Assembly (NCBI GenBank): GCA_019187405.1
Contig: JABAQZ010000014.1
Span: 62,001-126,000, forward strand
DNA from: Ignavibacteria bacterium
GTDB taxonomy: Bacteria; Bacteroidota; Ignavibacteria; Tepidaquicellales; Tepidaquicellaceae
DNA: 64,000 bases
Direction: 5' to 3'
How positions within the stretch are numbered: the stretch's first letter is position 1; each line of letters begins with the position of its first letter. Positions 45,188 to 54,158 of the stretch are shown here, in pieces. The notes under the pieces are model-generated. The model was not told the DNA's origin. It was given only the letters and a program-made list of their open reading frames with translations, and searched no databases. The position numbers and the translations under genes were made by a program.

Positions 45188-46492
45188 TTGAAAAAAGTAC
45201 TGGTAATTACTTACTACTGGCCGCCGAGCGGAGGGGCAGGCGTGCAGAGAATACTTAAGTTTGTCAAGTATCTGCCGGAATTTGAAATAAAACCATACAT
45301 AGTAACAGTAAGAGAAGATAAAGCCAGTTATCCTGTTATTGATAAAACTCTGGAAAAAGATATTCCTTCAAAAACCGAAGTTTACAGGACGGATACATTC
45401 GAACCTTATGGTATTTATTCAGGTATTTTGGGGAAAAGAAGCATACCAACCGGATTTTCAAATGAATCAAATCCGGGAGCATTCAAAAAATTTTCAAGAT
45501 TTGTAAGAGGTAATATATTTATTCCGGATGCCAGAAGAGGCTGGATAAAATATGCATTTAATGAAGCTTGCAGAGTAATAGAAAATGAAAATATCGATAC
45601 GGTGATAACTACAAGTCCGCCGCATTCTGTTCAGCTGACCGGATTAAAGCTTAAAAAGAAATACAAGAACATTTACTGGATTGCCGATTTGAGGGATCCG
45701 TGGACTGATATTTACTACTATGATGAATTCAAACATCTTCCTTTTGCAAAAAAACTTGATGCCGGTTTTGAAAAAGACACGCTGATAAATGCAGATAGAG
45801 TCGTTACCGTAAGCAATGAATTAAAAAAATTATTTCATTCCAAGTTTTCCAAAAATGAATCTTCAAAAATTATCGTAATTCCCAACGGATATGATGATGA
45901 AGATTTTAAATTAAGCGGCAAGGAAGAAGGAAGAGAATTTATAATTACATATACAGGAACAATTGCCGACAGTTATAATCCCCAGATTTTTTTTCATGCC
46001 TTGAAAAAAATTTCAGACATGAATGCCGGCATAAAATTCAGACTGAGATTCATTGGGAATCCTTCCTCGTCTCTGCTTGAGTATGCAGACAGCATATCTT
46101 TGTCCGGAGTTACGGAAGTAATACCAACGGTTACACATGAAGAGTCAATCAAATATTTGCTTAGCAGCAGCGCTTTACTGCTTGTTATTCCTGAAATTTC
46201 TAATGACAAGGGAATACTCACAGGCAAGTTGTTTGAATATCTTGCGGCAAGAAAGCCGGTAATCTGCATAGGTCCGCCTAACGGAGATGCCGCAGCGATA
46301 ATTAAAGAGTGCAATGCAGGAAAAACTTTCGGCAGAAACATGCCGTCTGAACTGGAAAATTACCTGAATGAACTTGTGTCGGAATGGAAAATTAAAAAAC
46401 ATCTTTCAATTGATAATGAAAATTTCAGAAAGTACTCAAGATATAATCAAGCAAAGGAGCTTTCTGAAATAATAAAAGGGCATTTTAATTAG
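45188..46492 (+). CDS. Glycosyltransferase family 4
   Basis: 434 residues starting with a TTG before KKVLVITYYWPPSGGAGVQRILKF, the W-P-P-x-x-G-x-G start of this GT4 subgroup. VITTSPPHSVQLTGLKLK, YWIADLRDPWTDIYYY, DRVVTVSNELKKLF and VIPNGYDDEDF follow, then ITYTGTIADSYN and KGILTGKLFEYLAARKPVICIGP with the family Glu. This subgroup is frequent in Bacteroidota exopolysaccharide loci. Follows paiB by 51 bp. Confidence 0.88.
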   Translation: MKKVLVITYYWPPSGGAGVQRILKFVKYLPEFEIKPYIVTVREDKASYPVIDKTLEKDIPSKTEVYRTDTFEPYGIYSGILGKRSIPTGFSNESNPGAFKKFSRFVRGNIFIPDARRGWIKYAFNEACRVIENENIDTVITTSPPHSVQLTGLKLKKKYKNIYWIADLRDPWTDIYYYDEFKHLPFAKKLDAGFEKDTLINADRVVTVSNELKKLFHSKFSKNESSKIIVIPNGYDDEDFKLSGKEEGREFIITYTGTIADSYNPQIFFHALKKISDMNAGIKFRLRFIGNPSSSLLEYADSISLSGVTEVIPTVTHEESIKYLLSSSALLLVIPEISNDKGILTGKLFEYLAARKPVICIGPPNGDAAAIIKECNAGKTFGRNMPSELENYLNELVSEWKIKKHLSIDNENFRKYSRYNQAKELSEIIKGHFN

Positions 46493-46548
46493 AATGTTAA
46501 TTAGAATTAGATTATTTTTACAAAAATTTTTTTAAGATATAAATCTAA

Positions 46549-49152
46549 ATGAGTAAATCAAAGTCTTCAGTAAAAAACACAAAACAAACTTCTGCTGCAT
46601 CTTCAGGTAAATTTAAGCCGGCCGGAGGAAGCAGTGCATTTGCGAGATATGAAAATTATATTTATATAGGAATAATCCTGCTTGCCGTCTTGATTTTTTT
46701 TAAGGACGGCGTATTTGAAGGAAAAGTATTTGCCACGGGTGACATACTTGCATCCGATGCTTTCAAAACATTTCTTGATGATGCAAAGAAAAGCGGAGTA
46801 TTTCCATTATGGGTTCCATACATTTTCATGGGGATGCCTAACTTTCCGATAATCTCTTACAATCCGAGAACTTACGATTTCTTTTATTTCATCTGGGACG
46901 GCTTCTATGGATTTCTAACAAATTCAGATTCAAACGGCGTGCTTCCAATAATAATGTATTATGCAATATTCGGAATTGGATTTTATCTTTACATGAATTA
47001 CAAGCTGAAGAATAAACTCATTGCTTTGTATTGTTCGTTATCGGCAACTTTTGCAACCGATTTTATACAAAGGATCGTTGTCGGTCATAATACAAAAGTT
47101 TTGTCGCTGGCATTTTTTCCGCTTATACTCCTTTTTCTCGACAAACTAATAGATTCATTTGACGATGAAAAAAAACCGATATTTTCATTTTCAAATCTGA
47201 TAAACCTTGCTCTGCTTTCAATTATGCTTCACATACAGTTAAATTCAAATCACATTCAGATGATATTTTATGCATATCTGATGATCGGAATTTATCTGCT
47301 TTATCTGATAATACACAGAATTGCGGTGAAGTCAAATATATCCGGTATAATAAAAAGCAGTATTTTTTTTATAGTTGCTGCATTGATAGCCGTAGCAATG
47401 AATGCTGATGTATTGATGACGATGAAAGAGTATAATAAATTTTCAATGAGAGGCGAACCCGGGATCGAAGCGAAGATCGATCCAAAAGTCTCTTCGGATT
47501 CTCCGCTTGATTATGAATATGCAACGAATTGGTCTTTCAGCCCGGGAGAAGTGATAACTTTTCTTCTGCCATATTACTATGGATTTGGAGATGTGATGAT
47601 AAACGGACAGAAAGCAAATCTCTACTGGGGTCAGATGCCTTTTACTACTAATCCAATGTATTTCGGAGTCATCACGCTTATACTCTGTGTTACCGGAATA
47701 ATTTTCAATTTTAAAAAGAATCCTTACGTACAGGCGATGACATTCATTTCATTTATATTTCTTTTATTGTCATTCGGAAGAAATTTTTCTGTGATATTCG
47801 ATTTGTTTTTTAATTACTTCCCATACTTCAGCAGTTTTCGCGCGCCGGTTATGATTCATCATTTCATGAATATATCCATTGTGATTCTTGCGGGATTCGG
47901 ATTAAATTCCGTTGTCAATGCAGTAAAAGACAGTGTTTCTGCCGATAAGCTGAAAAAAATCTGCTATGTGTTTTTCGGAGCAGCAGGATTAATGCTGATA
48001 ATTTCAGTGATCGGATTTGAAAGTTCTTATACGGATTCAGTTGTAAACAGTCCGCTTGCCGAAAGATTCAAACAGCAAGGTGCGACGTCGCAGCAGATAA
48101 ATCAGTATATCAAGCAGCAGATAATTCCAAATGCTTATTCAAACATCATAAGCGATTTGCGGCTTCATGCAATTTTCATCCTTTTAATAACGGGAATAGC
48201 TTTTATGTATATCAACAAAAAAGTTTCGCTGAAGATACTTCTTTTGGGGACGATATTAATTGCAGTCATTGATCTCTGGAATGTAAATTTTAAGACTCTT
48301 CATTGGGATAATCCGGGAGAAACTCAAAGCGCTTTTGCAGAAACTGATTATACCAACTGGCTTTTAAAAAACAGTCCGGATACTTATACATACAGAATTG
48401 CCGAACTAAGAAGCGGAAATCTTGTGACGGATAACAGCATGGCTTATTACAGACTGCATTCATTCAACGGATATCATGGAGCAAAGATCAGGATTTATCA
48501 GGATGCGGTTGACATTGCCGGAGGGGAGAATCCGCTTTTGCTTACACTTGGCGGAGTGAAGTATGTTATTTCGGATAAGCCACTGCAGGATACTAACTTT
48601 GTTCAGGTGTTTAAAGGAACAAAGCTCATTTATGAAAATAAAAATTTTATTCCAAAAGCATATTTTGCCGATGAATATAAAGTCGAAAAAGATATAAACA
48701 TACTGAATAATATCAGAGACATGAATTTTGATCCCAGAAAAATTTCTTATCTTGAAAAGGATCCGGGAGTAAAAGCCGATAAACCTGATTCTACAGCAGG
48801 CATAAAATTTATTAAAGGCGATATACACAATCTCGAATATGAAGTAAATGCATCCGGAAATAACTTTGTCGTTTTCAGCGAAATTTATTTGCCATTTGGG
48901 TGGAAAGTATTTATTGACGGTAAGCAATCCGAATTTTACAAGACAAATTATTTTTTAAGAGGTGTATTTGTACCATCAGGAAAACATACGGTTGAGTTTA
49001 AATATCAGCCGGAAGTTTTTTATACAGGCAAGACAATCAGTCTTGGCTCAAACATTTTTCTTGGTTTGATACTCCTCGGCGGAGTTTTGGGATATTTGAA
49101 AAGTAGAAGCGATAAGAAGTCCGAAGCTAATCCTGTGGAAACAAAAGAATGA
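46549..49152 (+). CDS. YfhO-family polytopic membrane protein
   Basis: 867 residues. A short Ser/Lys-rich head is followed by about 12-13 membrane segments, with GDILASDAFKTFLDD and FMGMPNFPIISYNPRTYDFF in the first large outer loop, the place of the catalytic Asp in GT-C-type glycosyltransferases. A soluble C-terminal part (about 580-830) and one last membrane helix follow. YfhO of Gram-positives acts in teichoic-acid glycosylation; in Bacteroidota the role is unproven. Location after the glycosyltransferases suggests it adds sugar on the outer face of the membrane. Confidence 0.85.
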   Translation: MSKSKSSVKNTKQTSAASSGKFKPAGGSSAFARYENYIYIGIILLAVLIFFKDGVFEGKVFATGDILASDAFKTFLDDAKKSGVFPLWVPYIFMGMPNFPIISYNPRTYDFFYFIWDGFYGFLTNSDSNGVLPIIMYYAIFGIGFYLYMNYKLKNKLIALYCSLSATFATDFIQRIVVGHNTKVLSLAFFPLILLFLDKLIDSFDDEKKPIFSFSNLINLALLSIMLHIQLNSNHIQMIFYAYLMIGIYLLYLIIHRIAVKSNISGIIKSSIFFIVAALIAVAMNADVLMTMKEYNKFSMRGEPGIEAKIDPKVSSDSPLDYEYATNWSFSPGEVITFLLPYYYGFGDVMINGQKANLYWGQMPFTTNPMYFGVITLILCVTGIIFNFKKNPYVQAMTFISFIFLLLSFGRNFSVIFDLFFNYFPYFSSFRAPVMIHHFMNISIVILAGFGLNSVVNAVKDSVSADKLKKICYVFFGAAGLMLIISVIGFESSYTDSVVNSPLAERFKQQGATSQQINQYIKQQIIPNAYSNIISDLRLHAIFILLITGIAFMYINKKVSLKILLLGTILIAVIDLWNVNFKTLHWDNPGETQSAFAETDYTNWLLKNSPDTYTYRIAELRSGNLVTDNSMAYYRLHSFNGYHGAKIRIYQDAVDIAGGENPLLLTLGGVKYVISDKPLQDTNFVQVFKGTKLIYENKNFIPKAYFADEYKVEKDINILNNIRDMNFDPRKISYLEKDPGVKADKPDSTAGIKFIKGDIHNLEYEVNASGNNFVVFSEIYLPFGWKVFIDGKQSEFYKTNYFLRGVFVPSGKHTVEFKYQPEVFYTGKTISLGSNIFLGLILLGGVLGYLKSRSDKKSEANPVETKE

Positions 49153-49206
49153 CATTTAATCAAAAGTAAATTTTCTAAAGTAAAATAATTTGAAGTAATC
49201 ATTTCT

Positions 49207-49782
49207 ATGACAAAAAACAGATTGGAAGCATTCAGCGACGGAGTGCTGGCGATCATAATAACAATAATGGTGTTGGAATTGAAAATACCCCACGGTTCAG
49301 ATTGGGAATCACTGCGTCCCGTAATTCCGGTTTTGTTGTGCTATATCATGAGTTTTATTTATGTAGCCATATATTGGAATAACCACCACCATATGATTTA
49401 CACCGTAAAAAAAGTCAGCGGCGGTATATTATGGGCAAACATGCATCTTTTATTTTGGTTATCGCTGATTCCATTTACAACAGGCTGGATGGGTGAAAAT
49501 CATTTCACTCCGCTGCCAGTGGCATTGTATGGAGTAGTCCTGCTTATGTCTGCAGCAGCATATATAATTCTTCAAAAACAGATAATAAAAAAGCAGGGTA
49601 ATGATTCCGTTTTAAAAAATGCAATAGGAAAAGATTTGAAAGGATATATTTCGCTGATACTATATCTCATTGCCATACCGTTTTCATTTATCACAACATG
49701 GGTGTCGGAAGTTTCATACTTTTTGGTAGCCATGATGTGGCTTATTCCGGATAAAAGGATTGAGAAAAATTTAGATCATTGA
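49207..49782 (+). CDS. TMEM175/DUF1211-family potassium-channel-like protein
   Basis: 191 residues with five to six membrane segments. The signature is in the first helix: NRLEAFSDGVLAIIITIMVLEL (F-S-D-G), and the second repeat has WANMHLLFWLSLIPFTTGWMG. Bacterial TMEM175 proteins form tetrameric potassium-selective channels without a classic filter. The downstream part of the second repeat is complete. It stands 54 bp after yfhO and is probably unrelated to glycan synthesis. Confidence 0.83.
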   Translation: MTKNRLEAFSDGVLAIIITIMVLELKIPHGSDWESLRPVIPVLLCYIMSFIYVAIYWNNHHHMIYTVKKVSGGILWANMHLLFWLSLIPFTTGWMGENHFTPLPVALYGVVLLMSAAAYIILQKQIIKKQGNDSVLKNAIGKDLKGYISLILYLIAIPFSFITTWVSEVSYFLVAMMWLIPDKRIEKNLDH

Positions 49783-49949
49783 AATTTTTTTTAATAATTT
49801 TCTACTATAATAATATCTTTGCTAAAGGGATTGGACAGATTACATTTGCTAACTACTAACTTCTTTCTCTTACATACTCCTTTCGTCTTTTATAAGAATT
49901 GTATTTAAAACCATATAATAGTATTTTTGAAATAAATTAAAACAATTAA

Positions 49950-50567
49950 ATGAAAACCAATATTACGAGAACTTTTGTACTAATTATTTTAGCAATTTTT
50001 TCGCTAAATTTTTCCGGATGCGGTTACAACACACTTGTTTCAATGCAGGAAGCAGTGAATTCTGCTTGGTCGCAGGTAGAAAATCAGTATCAAAGACGAG
50101 CAGATCTGATACCGAATCTTGTTAGTACCGTTCAGGGAGCGGCAGATTTTGAAAAGAGCGTACTTACGGAAGTAACCGAAGCAAGGAGTCGTGTCGGACA
50201 AATGAAACTTAATGCGGATGATTTGAGCGATCCGCAGAAATTCCAGCAGTTTCAGGCTGCACAGGATCAGCTTTCGAGCGCATTATCGAGACTTCTTGTT
50301 GTCTCTGAAAATTATCCCCAGTTGAAGTCAAATGAAAACTTTTTGCAGCTTCAGTCGCAGCTTGAAGGTACAGAAAACAGAATCAGCGTAGAAAGAAAAA
50401 GATACAATGAAACCGTGCAGACATATAATACAGAAACAAGAAGCTTTCCAACTTTAATAATTGCAAAGATTTTCGGATTTAAAGAAAAAGAATACTTTAA
50501 ATCAGTAGCCGGAAGCGAAAAAGCTCCGGATGTGAATTTTGATTTTAAAAAGAAGGAAGGGAAATAA
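49950..50567 (+). CDS. LemA-family protein, likely lipoprotein
   Basis: 205 residues. Signal segment FVLIILAIFSLNFSGCG with a lipobox Cys near residue 25. Then the LemA helical bundle: VNSAWSQVENQYQRRADLIPNLVSTVQG, ARSRVGQMKLN, LSSALSRLLVVSENYPQLKSNENFLQLQSQLEGTENRI and YNETVQTYNTETRSFPT. LemA proteins are membrane-anchored and of uncertain role, often next to a TPM or M48 gene; neither is adjacent here. A GC-poor hairpin overlaps its stop codon. Confidence 0.93.
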   Translation: MKTNITRTFVLIILAIFSLNFSGCGYNTLVSMQEAVNSAWSQVENQYQRRADLIPNLVSTVQGAADFEKSVLTEVTEARSRVGQMKLNADDLSDPQKFQQFQAAQDQLSSALSRLLVVSENYPQLKSNENFLQLQSQLEGTENRISVERKRYNETVQTYNTETRSFPTLIIAKIFGFKEKEYFKSVAGSEKAPDVNFDFKKKEGK

Positions 50568-50580
50568 ATTCCTTTCCTTT
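50555..50580 (+). terminator. Weak terminator-like hairpin overlapping the lemA stop
   Basis: GGAAGGGAA can pair with TTCCTTTCC (nine pairs, one of them G-T) across a five-base loop containing the stop codon, followed by TTTAGTT. The short T-run makes it a poor terminator, but it is the only hairpin before the next gene. Confidence 0.4.
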
Positions 50581-50629
50581 AGTTAAATTAATAACATACA
50601 GGTTATAAAAATTTTTACATTCTTCTGAA

Positions 50630-53071
50630 TTGCAGGCAGTAATAATGGCGGGAGGTTTCGGAACGAGGTTGAGACCGCTTACAAACAACATTCCGAAACC
50701 GATGGTACCGATCGTAAATAAACCGATACTTGAGCACATTATAAATCTTTTAAAAACCCACGGCATAAAAGATTATGTGATGCTGCTGTTTTTCATGCCA
50801 GATATCATAAAAAATCATTTCGGCGACGGCAGAAAATTTGGTGTAAAAATTAATTATGTCATACCTGATCAGGATTATGGAACTGCCGGAGCTGTTAAGC
50901 TGTCGCAGAATTTCATTAAAGACAAGTTTGTAGTCATTAGCGGAGACGTGCTGACCGATTTTAATCTGAATGCAATTTCAGAATTTCATAATTCCAAAAA
51001 AACTATTGCAACACTTGCGCTGTACAGTTCACCCAATCCGCTTCAATTCGGTATAGTTCTCACAGACAACAAACACAGAATAATCAGATTTCTCGAAAAG
51101 CCTTCTTCGTCGGAAGTTTTTTCTGATACGATAAATACCGGGATTTATTTTTTCAATAAAGAGATATTCAAGTACATTCCGGAGGGAGAGAATTTTGATT
51201 TTTCAAAGGATCTCTTTCCGTTACTTTTAAAAAACAATATTCCCATTTACGGGCATAAGACATCCGGTTATTGGAGGGATGTCGGTACTCTTGAGGAATA
51301 CATTGAGGCAAACATGGATGCTTTGAACGGAAATTTATCTTACATTAAACAGACGGGAAAAAATGGAAACTGCATCAGCAGAAAGTCTCATATCGAAAAG
51401 AATGCCCTGATAGAAAACAGCATCATAGGCGAAAATGTAAAAATCGAAAACAATGTGATAATTAAAAACTCGGTGATATGGGACAATGTTACAGTAAGCA
51501 GGGATTCGAGACTGTTGTTTGATGTTGTTTGCAGTAACTGCTTTATAGGCAGAAGCACGAAAGTTAATGATTACGTTTTTATTGGTGAAAACTGTAAAAT
51601 CGGCAAGAATGTATTTATTAGTTCAAGCATAAAAATCTGGGACAACAAACAGATCGAAGACAACCAGAAAGTAACAAGAAGTCTGATTTATGACGACAGA
51701 TTTTTCAGCGAGCTTTTTACGGATTCAAGAATTACGGGATTGTCAAATCTACAGATTAATCCCGAATTTGGTTCAAAGCTGGGGTCAGTTTACGGAGCAT
51801 CGATCGGTCAGGGAAAGAAAATACTCATTGCCCGCGACAGTGATTTTATTTCTAATATGATAAAGAGGTCCATATCGAGCGGCATAATGTCTGCTGGAGT
51901 AAACATTATCGATGCGCAGGTAATTCCGATACCGATTTTGAGGCAGGAGCTTAAAAGCGGAGAAGGAGCGGGAGGGATTTTTGTAAGGAAATCTCCGTTT
52001 GACAGAAAATCTACCGACATTATTTTTTTTGACAGCGACGGACGGGATCTGTCAGGAAACAAAACAAAATCCATCGAGAGATTATTTTTCAGCGAAGAGT
52101 ATAAAAGAGCAGATTTTGATAAAGTAGGATCGATAAAATTTCAGGAAAGAACTTATGAGAAATATAAAAAGCATTTTTTAAATTGTATTGACGTTCAGGC
52201 GATAAGAAAGAGAAAATTTAAAATTGTAATAGATTATTCATACGGGGTTACCTCCACAATATTTCCCAATATTATCGGAGAGTTTAACTGTGAGGTCGTT
52301 TCTCTTTCGGCTCATCTTGATTCGGAAAAAATAACAAGATCAATTGACGAGCATAAGAGTTCGCTGGATCATTTTTCTTATGTGGTAAAATCTCTGAATT
52401 ATGATATTGGCTTCATGATAGATGCAGGAGGCGAGAAAATCTGGCTCTGCACAGCAGACGGAAAAAACATTTCAGGAGACAGGTTTGTTCCACTTGTACT
52501 AAAGTTGTTTTTGATGGCAAATAAAGGAGTAAAAAAAATTGCGGTACCTGTACAAATTACAGGTGAAGTCGATATCGTTGCAAAAGAGTTTGATACCGAA
52601 GTAGTTCGGGTAAAAGATTCTCATTATTCGATGATGATGGCTTGTGACGATAAAGACATCAAGTTTGTCGGGGGAATCAGAGGGGGATTTCTTTTTCCGG
52701 AGTTTCTTTATGCAACCGACGGAATGTTTTCTATGGCAAAAATTCTCGAGCTGCTTGCAAAAACAAACACAACAATAGAAGCAATTGACAAAACCACGCC
52801 AAGGCTTGTAATGCTTAAAGAAAATATAATGTGCTCAAAAGATGAAAAGGGAATGATCATGAGAAAATTTATGGAAGATACAATAAGTCATAAGCAGGAG
52901 CTTATAGACGGAGTGAAAGTTTTTTTGGACAAAAAAACTACTGTATTATGTATCCCGGATAAAGTAAGAAATTTTGTTAATCTGAATGTAGAGTCAGAAT
53001 CGAAAACAAAATCTTTAAAGCTTATGAAGGAATACAAAAAGAAAATTGAAAGCTATGTCGGTAAAAAATGA
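50630..53071 (+). CDS. Mannose-1-phosphate guanylyltransferase fused to a degenerate phosphomannomutase-like domain
   Basis: 813 residues from TTG (QAVIMAGGFGTRLRPLT). Residues 1-230 are a nucleotidyltransferase with the G-G-x-G-T-R-L-x-P-L-T and KPMVPIVNKP motifs. Residues 250-350 are left-handed beta-helix hexapeptides (IGENVKIENNVII). Residues 370-813 resemble phosphomannomutase/phosphoglucomutase, but the phospho-Ser loop T-A-S-H-N-P is replaced by RKSPFD around Ser455, and the Mg site D-G-D-x-D-R by DAGGEK at 598-603. The fusion is known from several phyla and makes GDP-mannose or a similar sugar; the mutase half here is probably not catalytic. Confidence 0.85.
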   Translation: MQAVIMAGGFGTRLRPLTNNIPKPMVPIVNKPILEHIINLLKTHGIKDYVMLLFFMPDIIKNHFGDGRKFGVKINYVIPDQDYGTAGAVKLSQNFIKDKFVVISGDVLTDFNLNAISEFHNSKKTIATLALYSSPNPLQFGIVLTDNKHRIIRFLEKPSSSEVFSDTINTGIYFFNKEIFKYIPEGENFDFSKDLFPLLLKNNIPIYGHKTSGYWRDVGTLEEYIEANMDALNGNLSYIKQTGKNGNCISRKSHIEKNALIENSIIGENVKIENNVIIKNSVIWDNVTVSRDSRLLFDVVCSNCFIGRSTKVNDYVFIGENCKIGKNVFISSSIKIWDNKQIEDNQKVTRSLIYDDRFFSELFTDSRITGLSNLQINPEFGSKLGSVYGASIGQGKKILIARDSDFISNMIKRSISSGIMSAGVNIIDAQVIPIPILRQELKSGEGAGGIFVRKSPFDRKSTDIIFFDSDGRDLSGNKTKSIERLFFSEEYKRADFDKVGSIKFQERTYEKYKKHFLNCIDVQAIRKRKFKIVIDYSYGVTSTIFPNIIGEFNCEVVSLSAHLDSEKITRSIDEHKSSLDHFSYVVKSLNYDIGFMIDAGGEKIWLCTADGKNISGDRFVPLVLKLFLMANKGVKKIAVPVQITGEVDIVAKEFDTEVVRVKDSHYSMMMACDDKDIKFVGGIRGGFLFPEFLYATDGMFSMAKILELLAKTNTTIEAIDKTTPRLVMLKENIMCSKDEKGMIMRKFMEDTISHKQELIDGVKVFLDKKTTVLCIPDKVRNFVNLNVESESKTKSLKLMKEYKKKIESYVGKK

Positions 53072-53118
53072 CATGGAAAATTTTTTAAAATAAATTTCTC
53101 CAAAGCAGAGCAATCACC

Positions 53119-53586
53119 ATGAAAATCAGCGAAATATTAAATGAGAAAGTAATATCATGCGGTCTTGAATGCCGTGATAAAGAAGATGCAATTAATAAAA
53201 TGATAGATTTGGCTTCTCTCTCCGGAAATATGCTGGATAAGGAAATAGTCAGAAAGTGCGTGTTTGACAGAGAAAACCTCGTATCAACAGGTGTCGGAAA
53301 AGGATTTGCAATTCCTCACGGAAAGACAGACAAGATTAAAGACATTGTGGCGGCATTTGCCGTGCTGAAAGATCCGATAGATTTTGATTCTATTGATTTG
53401 GAGCCAGTGAAATTTATCTTTCTGATTGTTGGCAAAGAAAGTCTTCTCAATGCTCACATAAAACTGCTCAGCAGAATTTCGAGAATTATGAACAAAGATG
53501 AATTCAGGGATAAGCTTGAAGAGTCAAAAACTCCGGCTGATATTTTAAAAATTTTCAAAGAAGAAGAACATGAAAACCAAGAGTAA
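53119..53586 (+). CDS. PTS EIIA domain protein (PtsN/fructose type)
   Basis: 155 residues, one PTS_EIIA type 2 domain: ISEILNEKVISCGLECRDKEDAIN, then STGVGKGFAIPHGKT with the phosphorylated His at residue 67, and FLIVGKESLLNAHIKLLSRISRIM. No EIIB/EIIC, HPr or EI is present in the window, so it is more likely a PtsN-like regulator than a transporter subunit. It starts 48 bp after the guanylyltransferase fusion and may report carbon or nitrogen state. Target unknown. Confidence 0.88.
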   Translation: MKISEILNEKVISCGLECRDKEDAINKMIDLASLSGNMLDKEIVRKCVFDRENLVSTGVGKGFAIPHGKTDKIKDIVAAFAVLKDPIDFDSIDLEPVKFIFLIVGKESLLNAHIKLLSRISRIMNKDEFRDKLEESKTPADILKIFKEEEHENQE

Positions 53587-54158
53587 TGTTCTCTGAGTTT
53601 CTCATTTAAATGTAAAGTCAAATCTCTGATTCGATCGGAAATTAGTTTGTCATGCTCAAACTTTCTTCGTGAATAAATTCATTTTGAACATCCATTGATA
53701 ATTTTAAAGCCCTTCAATTTACTTTCGGTAACAAATTTAACTTTTGAGATCAATCTGCCTGAATTGAAAACACACCGGCTTATCTGAGCGACTTAAAATA
53801 AATTGCATCCGTAGATTTGAGATTCCTGTATAAATTTTTCATCATATACTAATCAGTTACTTAAAATGAAGGCTTACAATTTTAAATTCCTGCAGTAAAT
53901 TTTTTTTATGGACATGAGTAAACAATCGTTATAATTTTTCGCAATAACATCCGATAGAGATTTGCAGTTAAGCGTAATCAGTATAAAATTAAAATCCGAA
54001 TTTTTATTTTGATAACGGGATAATATTTTGAATTAAAGAGAAATTGAAATTTTAATAACTTAGAATGTTTATGTAATACTTTGTCTAAAGAAAATAAATT
54101 TTATTTTATGATTTCATGGATTGAACATAACCGCAAATCCCATGAAAAGAAATTTACA
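53587..54158. other. Gene-free stretch before the M61 peptidase gene
   Basis: About 570 bp, AT-rich, with no credible gene on either strand, no palindrome unit of the arrays and no hairpin terminator recognised. It likely holds the promoter of the following plus-strand genes. Confidence 0.55.

Noticed and set aside
54081-54158. Longer form of the M61 peptidase gene
   Set aside because: It would place 26 polar residues before a clear signal peptide that starts at its own ATG.
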